50,843 bases of DNA from Candidatus Binatia bacterium (GTDB lineage: Bacteria; Desulfobacterota; Binatia; UBA9968; JAJDTQ01): positions 1 to 50,843 of the forward strand of contig JAJEAI010000058.1 of NCBI GenBank assembly GCA_022824205.1. Reading direction: 5' to 3'. Shown piece after piece: positions 44,515 to 50,843 of the stretch (position 1 is the stretch's first letter; each line of letters starts with the position of its first letter). The translations under genes and the position numbers were made by a program. The notes below the pieces were generated by a model. The model ran no database searches and was not told the origin of the DNA. It worked only from the letters and a program-made list of their open reading frames with translations.

Positions 44515-44655
44515 CTCGTCGGCGTGCGCCCGCATCGCGCCCACCGTTCGGTCATTGGACTCGCCGAAGGCTCCCAGTCGGGCTTGTAGACGATCTCGTG
44601 GACGACGCGCTGTTCGGCCCAGCTTGCGGCGATGCGCTCGATGCCGGGGCGTTAC
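44515..44655 (-). pseudogene. Remnant of a DUF2493 (SLOG-type) gene, middle part
   Basis: Reading the minus strand from 44655 gives RPGIERIAASWAEQR, VVHEIVYKPDW, which resembles the PKGAERIAACWA…FKPDW core of DUF2493 proteins; after PDW the frame breaks (a second frame reads LGAFGESNDRTVG). An in-frame stop precedes it. It is one of two complementary pieces; the N-terminal piece lies at 50.1-50.3 kb. Apart from this, 44370-44895 shows only an AT-rich patch near 44660-44695. Confidence 0.45.
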
Positions 44656-44895
44656 GGTATTTTCCTACACAAAAAATCAATAGTTTATAGGTCAGATCTT
44701 GAACCCATTCAGCAGAGGTCCGCATGTCGGGCCATCCGTTGAATACAAGAGCCCGATTTAGGCGAAGGGTAGCTCCCGGAGCCTGGGTGAATAGGCGGAA
44801 CGTCACTGCCTCTGCTGTGATGGGTTCAATGGCCCGGCAATCCCGCTCGGCTGCGGTCCCAACCAAGGCAACCAAGGAGACCAAGGAGGTTCCCC

Positions 44896-47214
44896 GTGAC
44901 GCGTTCTGTCTGTGTGTTCGGGCTGGCCGTCTTCCTCGCCGCGTGCGGTGGCGGGGGTGGTGGAGGTGGGGGCACGATGCCCGATCCCAGACCAAGGCCT
45001 CCTGAACCGCCTCCTCTTACAGCGTCAGACCCTGAATATCATCTCGACACGACACGCTTCACGACCCACCAGCCGGATGTGCTTGAACAGATTGGCGCAC
45101 ACCACGCCTACGCGAAGGGCCTGACCGGGAGAGGGGTCCGTATTGGGATTGACGACAGCATCGTGGACTACACGCAAACCGGTGAATTCGGAAACCGGGT
45201 CAAGCTCACGGAAGCGGACGGGGCGAGCCTTGCGTACGACCGACCGGATGGAGACCAATTCTTCAGTGATGTCAGCCGGTGTAGTTTGTTCGACCCGACC
45301 TGCAGCGTTTGGGAAGGTAACAGTGGGGGAGACCCGGAAGCGGCGAACAGTTGGGTACGCCAGATCGTAGAAACGGACGGTTGGCCAACCCAGGACGATT
45401 CTGTGTTCGTGGTCGACGAGCACTTCAGCGAATTCAACCTGTTGGAGCGGCTGTTTCGATGGAAGGAAGTGCCGACACCCTACGGCGAGGGAAGCCACGG
45501 GACCATCGTGGCTTCTGTGGCTGCAGGGAGGAACCTTGGTGTTGCACCGGGTGCCACCATCATCCCGGTTGCGCAGAATCTGACGGATGACCATAGGGCG
45601 GACGGACTGGCAGCCAGCACCCTACGCCTTTGGATCGCCACGCTCACGACCACAGATCGCAGGGTCGTTGATGATCTCCTCGCGAGCGCTACGCGAGACG
45701 ACTATGCGAAGTTCGACATAATCAACAGGTCTTATGGGCGCGCCCTGTTCGATCCCGATGTTATCTCCAGTGAACTTCGTTCGGAAATTCGGTGGTTCTC
45801 TTCGTACCTACCGGAGTACCTAGAGGCGAGTTTTCAGATCGAGACGCCCGACGCTGGGAAGACCATACTCGTATACGCCGCCGGGAACGACCAGCGACCT
45901 TGGTCGGGGTTGGGGGCCGACTATCCGTTCTACATACCGGCGCTCCGCGGACATAGCCTGTCCGTCGTGGCGACGGATCCCGCAACTGGTGTCATTGCGG
46001 ACTATTCCAACCGGTGCGGCCCTCTGCCGCCAGACTGGAACGCGGCAAGGCACGGCCCGCACTATTGCCTTGCTGCTCCGGGAACCGTGCGAGGTCTGGT
46101 ACCCGACCCGAACACACCGGGGCAAGGGGACTTTGAAGACGGAATAAATGGCACCAGTTTCGCCGCTCCCATGGTTTCGGGGGCGTTGGCATTGATGATG
46201 GAGCACTTCCGGGGAACACGCGGCAATACGGCCGTGGTGAAACGGATGCTCGATACTGCCGATCGAAGCGGCCGTTACGGCGACCTGGAGACGTATGGCG
46301 CGGGGTTCCTCGACCTTGAGGCCGCATTGTCGCCGGTGGGAACGCTCAACGCGGGACAGTCCGCACATTCGCTGAGGCGCACCGTGCTCCACGCACCTGT
46401 CGCCTTTGGAGCTGTCGCCCAACGCGTCTCAAATATTGAGATCGCTGCGTTCGACAGGCAAGACTTTCCGTTCTGGATTCCGTTGGCTTCACGGATCGCT
46501 ACCCAAGAGGCTGGTCGGTCGCCGATCCCTGTGTTCGATGAAGGTGTTGACCCCGCCGCCGGCCTTGACGCACTGGGACAGCGTTGGACGACACTTGGAA
46601 GAGTCCAGCGCTCCTGGCTAACAGGGGGCCAATGGGTGGCAGGGTTCGGGCCATCGTCGGCAAGCCTTGCACGTCAGCCGAGTGGCCAGGGATGGGGCTA
46701 CGGTCTGAGCTTCAACGACGACGAATACTTGGGCTCACGTACCTCCGGGGCGTTCGGCTCGGATCTGCATTCGGGTATTTCCTGGGTCTCGCGTACCTTT
46801 GAACAAGAGCTTGACGCTCGCTGGAGCGTCAAGGCGACAGGGACGTTGGCCTTTGGCGCGCCGCGTTACGAGAACAACGCGATATTCGAGGCCTCTTCTT
46901 CCATATTGTCGGCGATGTCGATTCGGGTCGGCACCGGAACCACAGGGTTTACCTTAGAGCAACCGCTACGCGCGGAGACGGGGACGGGCACGTTCCGCAT
47001 CGAGAACGGGCGGATCGAGAACGGCCGAAGGCTCTACGACGAGCATCGCATTCACCTACGACCGGATTCGCGGGAAGTCCGTATGACGCTACGCCACGAA
47101 CACGACATGTACGGTGGACGCGTCGCCTTCGAGGCCGGCGCCACGATCAACGCTGGCCATACAACGGGAGCTCGCGAATCGCACATCGGCTTGGCTTTCC
47201 GGAGAGCTTGGTGA
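44896..47214 (+). CDS. Lipoprotein-type subtilase with beta-barrel-like C-terminus
   Basis: A 772-residue exported serine protease. The signal peptide ends in a lipobox (FLAACGGGG, Cys 17) followed by nine glycines and a Pro-rich linker. The S8 domain (about 60-475) has Asp in IGIDDSIVD, His in GSHGTIVASVAAG and Ser in INGTSFAAPMVSG. The C-terminal 270 residues alternate polar and hydrophobic (GYGLSFNDDEYLG, HSGISWVSRTF) and end in Trp, as autotransporter barrels do. GTG start 44896, with AAGGAGG upstream. Likely surface protease or serine autotransporter of the SphB1/NalP kind. Confidence 0.8.
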   Translation: MTRSVCVFGLAVFLAACGGGGGGGGGTMPDPRPRPPEPPPLTASDPEYHLDTTRFTTHQPDVLEQIGAHHAYAKGLTGRGVRIGIDDSIVDYTQTGEFGNRVKLTEADGASLAYDRPDGDQFFSDVSRCSLFDPTCSVWEGNSGGDPEAANSWVRQIVETDGWPTQDDSVFVVDEHFSEFNLLERLFRWKEVPTPYGEGSHGTIVASVAAGRNLGVAPGATIIPVAQNLTDDHRADGLAASTLRLWIATLTTTDRRVVDDLLASATRDDYAKFDIINRSYGRALFDPDVISSELRSEIRWFSSYLPEYLEASFQIETPDAGKTILVYAAGNDQRPWSGLGADYPFYIPALRGHSLSVVATDPATGVIADYSNRCGPLPPDWNAARHGPHYCLAAPGTVRGLVPDPNTPGQGDFEDGINGTSFAAPMVSGALALMMEHFRGTRGNTAVVKRMLDTADRSGRYGDLETYGAGFLDLEAALSPVGTLNAGQSAHSLRRTVLHAPVAFGAVAQRVSNIEIAAFDRQDFPFWIPLASRIATQEAGRSPIPVFDEGVDPAAGLDALGQRWTTLGRVQRSWLTGGQWVAGFGPSSASLARQPSGQGWGYGLSFNDDEYLGSRTSGAFGSDLHSGISWVSRTFEQELDARWSVKATGTLAFGAPRYENNAIFEASSSILSAMSIRVGTGTTGFTLEQPLRAETGTGTFRIENGRIENGRRLYDEHRIHLRPDSREVRMTLRHEHDMYGGRVAFEAGATINAGHTTGARESHIGLAFRRAW

Positions 47215-47504
47215 ATTTCCTCCGCATGTTTGGGGTTGGGTGCGCGATCGCACTCGGCTCGGCATGCACGAGTCCAGATAAGGCCGAGGTCGCTCCGATA
47301 GTGCAAGGATTCGGTCCCCCAGTAGTGCGGGAAGGCATCGTGTATACGCCGACTGGCGTGGGCCGGGAGGGGTGTGTGCTCTACAAGATCCAGATCCCTG
47401 GAGGAAAAGCTCCGGCCGCCATGGTGTACCAGAACACGGAGGGGTTGTTCAGGTACGGACGTCCAGATCAATGCGTCAAACTCAAACCGTACAGCGAGCA
47501 ATGA
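47211..47504 (+). CDS. Small predicted lipoprotein
   Basis: A 97-residue protein with an N-terminal hydrophobic stretch and lipobox-like IALGSACTSPD (Cys about 19), then a short soluble part with two cysteines. Its GTG overlaps the subtilase stop (GTGA) and has GGAGAG upstream, so it is coupled to the protease. It may be an accessory or inhibitor of it (inference). Confidence 0.6.
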   Translation: MNFLRMFGVGCAIALGSACTSPDKAEVAPIVQGFGPPVVREGIVYTPTGVGREGCVLYKIQIPGGKAPAAMVYQNTEGLFRYGRPDQCVKLKPYSEQ

Positions 47505-47563
47505 CCGTCGTGACGTTGAGCAGAGAACAGATGCCTTGTTGACGCCAGGCCGTTGGTCGTCCC

Positions 47564-47589
47564 TTGACAAAGTAGACGAAATAGACGAA
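47564..47589 (+). promoter_or_regulatory. Possible promoter of the Xre/RES operon
   Basis: TTGACA at 47564-47569 is followed by a tandem repeat AGTAGACGAA/ATAGACGAA (47571-47589). The repeats could be a repressor site; the -10 is not clear. Confidence 0.35.
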
Positions 47590-47629
47590 AAATGATCCTA
47601 GTCAATTCCATTCGACGCTTGGGAATTTT

Positions 47630-48241
47630 ATGAAGGACGCTAGAGACCGGAACATCCAAGAATTGGAAGGCGTGCTGCACTCCGTTGCCGGAGCTCTCAG
47701 CCACGTCCACGTAGCGGTTTTGGTCGAACACCCCGACGCTGTTCGCTTGGCACTGGCCGCGGTAGCGGATGTGTTATCTTCGGAACATCAACGCGCTTCT
47801 TCTGCGGAGGCGGAGATCGAGTGGCTGGGAGACGCAGAATCACAAAAGGTCGATGCGCGTGAATCGGACACGCAGTTGTCAAGCAGATCACGACCGGGAC
47901 GGATGGAGGAATTACTTACTTCGGAAGAGTTGGCAGCGCGAGTTGGACTCAAGACTCGCCAGTCTGTCCATGACTGGCGGAGAAAAGGGAGGATCGTCGG
48001 TTGGCAAGGCGCCAAACGGGGCTACGTTTTCCCGGCGGGTCAGTTCGATCGGAGCGGCAAGCCGTTGGACGGACTGGACCGGATCGTCCCACACTTCAGC
48101 GACGGCTATACGGTCTGGATCTGGTTGAACACGCCGCGTCCGTCCCTTAGCGGGGCGAAACCAATCGTTCTCCTGGGCAAGGGAGAAGGCGACCGCGTGG
48201 TGGCCGCCGCCGAAGGAGATGCTCAGGGCGACTTCGCGTGA
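47630..48241 (+). CDS. Xre/MbcA-type antitoxin with N-terminal extension
   Basis: A 203-residue protein. About residues 90-135 form an HTH (LLTSEELAARVGLKTRQSVHDWRRKG) followed by IVGWQGAKRGYVFPAGQF, which with the C-terminal WIWLNTPRPSLSGAKPI segment matches antitoxins of RES toxins (toxin-binding domain). The first 90 residues are not typical of the family and show no clear domain. It ends overlapping the RES gene (GTGA), so the two are coupled. The antitoxin normally represses the operon and covers the toxin's active site. Confidence 0.75.
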   Translation: MKDARDRNIQELEGVLHSVAGALSHVHVAVLVEHPDAVRLALAAVADVLSSEHQRASSAEAEIEWLGDAESQKVDARESDTQLSSRSRPGRMEELLTSEELAARVGLKTRQSVHDWRRKGRIVGWQGAKRGYVFPAGQFDRSGKPLDGLDRIVPHFSDGYTVWIWLNTPRPSLSGAKPIVLLGKGEGDRVVAAAEGDAQGDFA

Positions 48242-48831
48242 TTGCGAACTACGATCCCGAGCGGATTCGTGAGCGCCTTCGCGCCGCACAGTTCGGCCGG
48301 GTATACCGCCTGATCCATCGCAACCATCGGTCAAGACCACTTGATGCTGTCCCCACACCGAGTCGGTTCAGCGATCCAGCCGGACGCTATTCCGTCCTCT
48401 ATGTGGCAGAAGCTGTCCGCTGTGGGTTTTGGGAAGCCCTTGCCCGCAATCGATTCACACGACGCAGGCGTCGCGAAATCCCGCGCTCGGATGTTGAGTC
48501 CAGACTTGTCGTAACGATAGGCTCGGCCGAGTCTCTCCAACTAGTTGACCTGCGAGGCGATGGGCCGATCCGTATTGGCGCGACGCCGGCGGTAGCTCAC
48601 GACGCCAATCACGCCGCAGCTCGTTCGTTGTCCAGTGCGACCTATGTGAACGTGCCGGAGGCGGACGGTTTCCTTTTCCAGTCGAGGTTCACTGGCCATG
48701 TGTGCGCGGTCGTATGCGATAGAGCATTCGGAAAGTTGGCGATCCTGGACCTCACGCCGCTTGTCGAACATGTCGACTTTCTACAAGCGCTGATTGACTA
48801 TGACATAACACTGACGACCTCTGTGGGCTAA
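48238..48831 (+). CDS. RES-domain toxin (NAD-degrading family)
   Basis: A 197-residue RES protein: GRVYRLIHRNHRSRPLD at the N-terminus, SRFSDPAGRYSVLYVAE with the family Arg and Tyr, and FWEALARNRF with the Glu of the R-Y-E set, then VPEADGFLFQSRFTG. RES toxins deplete NAD in the cell when freed from the antitoxin. GTG start at 48238, overlapping the antitoxin stop. Confidence 0.78.
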   Translation: MIANYDPERIRERLRAAQFGRVYRLIHRNHRSRPLDAVPTPSRFSDPAGRYSVLYVAEAVRCGFWEALARNRFTRRRRREIPRSDVESRLVVTIGSAESLQLVDLRGDGPIRIGATPAVAHDANHAAARSLSSATYVNVPEADGFLFQSRFTGHVCAVVCDRAFGKLAILDLTPLVEHVDFLQALIDYDITLTTSVG

Positions 48832-48950
48832 ATCCGTCCAAAGTCGATCGAAGTGTCCCGAGCCCTCTGTCAATCGGTGCCACCAGTCCAAGTGGGGAGG
48901 ACTACCGAAGCCACGAAAGACGACGAAGACGCCCTGAATTACGCCCTCGT

Positions 48951-48978
48951 CGTACTCAATCGCTTGCGATTGAGTACG
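48951..48978. promoter_or_regulatory. Perfect 12-base-pair hairpin upstream of a secreted-protein gene
   Basis: CGTACTCAATCG (48951-48962), loop CTTG, CGATTGAGTACG (48967-48978). No T-run follows, so it is not a classical terminator. It lies about 30 bases ahead of the ATG at 49011 and after the RES gene; it may be an operator, an RNA-stability stem or a recombination site. Confidence 0.5.
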
Positions 48979-49010
48979 GGTTCAGTATCCCAGTCCAAAA
49001 GGAGATCACC

Positions 49011-49364
49011 ATGGGACGCTTCGCCTTCATTATCTTGATCCTAGTGCTTCTTTTTCCTGGTGCCGTCGATGGGCAGCAGCAGGCGTCCCGAGATTGGCAC
49101 TTCAGGGGAAGGTTTCAAGCCGTACGGAACATGCAACAAATCATGTTTCTCTACATCGCCAAGCGGGATGGAGTGCACGCGGCGGAAGCACTCCTGAACG
49201 CAGCCAGGAAATTTTTCGGGGTGCAGTGGTTCTTTGACAGGGCAGAACAGGAGCCCCCGGGCCTCTACAGAGATACATTGCGGAAATGGGCGGAGCAATT
49301 TCAGGAAGGTGGCCTCAGATATTTCGATAGCCTGGAATCAACCCTAAAGGACGCGAGGAAATGA
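49011..49364 (+). CDS. Small exported protein of unknown function
   Basis: A 117-residue protein with a signal peptide (FAFIILILVLLFPGAVDG, cleavage near residue 21) and a helical, charged mature part (FLYIAKRDGVHAAEALLNAA). No family recognised. The ATG follows AAGGAGATC. It overlaps the next gene (ATGA). Confidence 0.6.
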   Translation: MGRFAFIILILVLLFPGAVDGQQQASRDWHFRGRFQAVRNMQQIMFLYIAKRDGVHAAEALLNAARKFFGVQWFFDRAEQEPPGLYRDTLRKWAEQFQEGGLRYFDSLESTLKDARK

Positions 49365-49603
49365 GAACGAAGTGGAGAATCGAAGGATTCGATAGCACCA
49401 CACCAATACTTGAACCTACGACTGTCGTTCTCGGCTCTGAACAGATACAGGAGCTTCTTCGCCGACTGGCATGCACATCTCCACTGACGCCTTCGGAGGT
49501 CATAGAAGCCAGCATCGGCAGCAACCGTTTACTCGAGGTTTCTCGTTTCAGGGAAGGCTTCTCATGCGGAACAAATCCGCACTTTTCGGCGAGACGGATA
49601 TAG
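49361..49603 (+). CDS. Small hypothetical protein
   Basis: An 80-residue open frame starting ATGA over the stop of the preceding gene. It has no signal peptide and no recognisable domain; a short helix-like LGSEQIQELLRRLA is visible. Its reality rests on the coupling overlap. Confidence 0.4.
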   Translation: MRTKWRIEGFDSTTPILEPTTVVLGSEQIQELLRRLACTSPLTPSEVIEASIGSNRLLEVSRFREGFSCGTNPHFSARRI

Positions 49604-49818
49604 GTGCGCCATGAATCGGAGAGACTGTCTTAGCGGGCTGCAACCAGCGTAGCGGTATCTGCGATTCCGAAACGTGATGGCCTCGGCCCTTGCCTGGCGT
49701 GGTCATCGGAAGCGGAGGAGGCGTGTAGCTCATTGACCCGGCAGCGGCAAGGCTGCGGCATCTATACTAATCCTGAAGACCCGAGCAGTTTGTCTCTGGG
49801 TTACAATTGAACTGTATA

Positions 49819-50070
49819 TCAACCGGCGACCCCTGCAATCGTGCTTGCAATGCGGTTGGCGGCGGACTTGACCGGGTCGTTGGCGAGGTGGGCGTAGCGC
49901 GCCGTGGTCTGGACCTTGTTGTGACCGAGCAATTTCCCGATCATGGGCAGGCCCTCGCCTACGAGCAAGCCGCCGCTGGCGAAACTGTGCCGCAAGTCGT
50001 GGATGCGCAGGTTCTGGATGTCCGCGCGCTCCAGGATGAGGCGCCACGGCCCATACGTCGATTTGTCTAC
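49819..50070 (-). pseudogene. C-terminal remnant of a tyrosine recombinase (phage-type integrase)
   Basis: On the minus strand the reading frame from 50070 to the TGA at 49819 gives the catalytic C-terminal part of a tyrosine integrase: IHDLRHSFASGGLL (Arg and His of the box), IGKLLGHNKVQTTARYAHL with the conserved His and the Tyr nucleophile. The N-terminal domain is missing and an in-frame stop (TGA at 50073-50071) cuts it off. Only a trace of a mobile element is left. The 906-base stretch 49604-50509 holds this, the DUF2493 remnant and no intact gene. Confidence 0.7.
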
Positions 50071-50310
50071 TCATGGCACCTCATGTCGCCGGTAAAGAAA
50101 TAGTATGTCGGAGTACTTGGCTCGGACCTTGTCGAGCCTGTTGAAGACCGTGGTGGGGTCTATGAGGCCCTTGCAGCCCGTCACCTGCCACTAGGGTTCC
50201 CTGGGGCAGGTGCGCCTGGGTCTCGCGGTCCTTGCGGGGGCGAACGAAGTCTCGGGCGTCGATGGCTGCGGGGGTGAGCTTGCTGGTCTGGCTCGTGTTG
50301 GAGCCTGAGC
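50071..50310 (-). pseudogene. Remnant of a DUF2493 gene, N-terminal part
   Basis: On the minus strand one frame gives LTPAAIDARDFV, RPRKDRETQAHLPQGTLVAG (about 50290-50193). A second frame, between a TAG and a TGA, gives VTGCKGLIDPTTVFNRLDKV then RAKYSDILFL (50190-50071). Together they follow the usual DUF2493 order (SRDF…PTGTRVAFTGG…LDKVRAKHPDMVLLHGG) with a frameshift near 50191. The rest of the domain is not here; a complementary piece lies at 44.6 kb. Confidence 0.5.
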
Positions 50311-50509
50311 GTGGATTTCCTCGATACGGGGTTCCCTACCATTGGAGAGCGCGTACTTTCTAAGTCATAGCGTATACCCGTCAAGTCGGCGAAACAGGGC
50401 ACGGTGGCCAACCCCTCCATGCCGCCGGCGGAGCACGCTGCCGGGGGCTCGTGCAGTGGCGATGACCGGGACGTGTTGCGTGGGTGCCGCATCCCCTTCG
50501 GCGAAGCGG

Positions 50510-50843
50510 TCAGGCGCCAACCCATGGGTCGATCACTTCGATTCCGGTGTCCGAGAAATCGCCAACGTTCCGCGTCGCCACCGCCATGCCGTGCGAGCGG
50601 GCGATGGCGGCGATCTGGCAATCCGCTTCCGGGATCCGCCGGCCCATGCGGCGACGCGCCGCGGCGATCTCCGCGTATGCGTGCGCCGCGCGGCTGTCGA
50701 AGGGAAGGATACGGTTGCCGAAGCCGGTCCGGAGCATCCGCTCCAGTCCTTCCGCCAATCCATCCCGGCGCCTGCCCGACGGCATGATTGCTATGCCGAA
50801 GCGCAACTCCGCCTCGCTGACCGCCGTGAGGTAGAGGCTCGAT
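50510..50843 (-). CDS. vapC: VapC-like PIN-domain toxin, 5' end beyond the window
   Basis: The C-terminal part of a PIN-domain ribonuclease of the FitB/VapC type: SEAELRFGIAIMPSGRRR (with the conserved Glu), ILPFDSRAAHAYAEIAA, GRRIPEADCQIAAIA (conserved Asp) and ATRNVGDFSDTGIEVIDPW. The reading frame continues in sense to the window's edge (SSLYLTAVSEAE), so the TTG at 50806 is not the start and the gene is cut. Its antitoxin should lie beyond the window. Confidence 0.8.
   Translation of the reverse strand, partial: SSLYLTAVSEAELRFGIAIMPSGRRRDGLAEGLERMLRTGFGNRILPFDSRAAHAYAEIAAARRRMGRRIPEADCQIAAIARSHGMAVATRNVGDFSDTGIEVIDPWVGA

Noticed and set aside
44970..44995. Loss of frame in the GC-rich glycine/proline run of the subtilase
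   Set aside because: The frame is continuous from the lipobox through nine glycines and the proline linker to the protease domain, so the run is a linker, not a frameshift.
49604..50509. A working integrase and attachment site
   Set aside because: Only the catalytic C-terminal part of the integrase is readable, with a stop before it. I found no tRNA and no convincing direct repeats that could be attL and attR.
1..50843. tRNA, rRNA, riboswitch or replication origin
   Set aside because: I saw no cloverleaf-like sequence, conserved rRNA segment, recognisable riboswitch core, or dnaA-box cluster.

Overview
This is about 51 kb of GC-rich, densely packed bacterial chromosome. Operons have one- to four-base overlaps, Shine-Dalgarno (SD) starts are common, and dispersed palindromic repeats fill the gaps. 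The gene content suggests an uncultivated, aerobic, heterotrophic proteobacterium-like organism: peptide and branched-chain amino acid type ABC importers, glycolate oxidase, and many ACMSD-type amidohydrolases. No rRNA, tRNA or other marker is present, so the lineage stays open.

Layout. (1) 0-7.4 kb, minus strand: a rhodanese-MoeB fusion, then four amidohydrolase_2-family enzymes, two of them tandem duplicates, and an Asp/Glu-racemase/maleate-isomerase-like enzyme. (2) 7.5-15.2 kb: an oligopeptide/dipeptide-type ABC importer in two blocks (ATPases on plus; permeases and binding protein on minus). Between them lie a secreted alpha/beta hydrolase, a nested inverted-repeat element and a second racemase-fold protein lacking both catalytic cysteines. 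(3) 15.3-23.5 kb, minus strand: a Liv-type importer (Tat-exported binding protein, LivH, LivM, LivG, LivF) with an extra short ATPase that has no ABC signature motif, two SDR oxidoreductases and a hydroxyisobutyrate-dehydrogenase-like enzyme. An RpiR regulator is divergent from it, with a perfect palindrome between. (4) 24.7-28.6 kb: TauE-like exporter, argC, an HTH/histidine-kinase-type ATPase/STAS-like protein behind a repeated-heptamer region, and a flavin reductase. (5) 28.7-44.4 kb, plus strand: glycolate oxidase GlcDEF, four more amidohydrolases, two paralogous extended SDRs, a large alpha/beta hydrolase and an M24-fold protein without metal ligands. This stretch is interrupted by a ParDE-like pair and by a DUF6338 membrane protein with a tiny proline-rich protein. 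(6) 44.4-50.8 kb: a mobile-island-like segment of visibly different composition. It has a lipoprotein-type subtilase with a beta-barrel-like tail, small exported proteins, an Xre/RES toxin-antitoxin pair, a decayed tyrosine integrase, two complementary pieces of a DUF2493 gene at its edges, and the end of a VapC toxin.

Inferred joint role: the two importers bring in small organic acids, amides or peptides. The amidohydrolase/decarboxylase-like enzymes, racemase-fold enzymes, SDRs and glycolate oxidase would process them. No substrate can be read from the sequence. The least ordinary items are the eight-member amidohydrolase cluster with a duplicated amidohydrolase+SDR module, the signature-less ATPase inside the Liv operon, the metal-free M24 protein, the cysteine-less racemase-fold protein, the HTH-ATPase-STAS protein, and the split DUF2493 locus.
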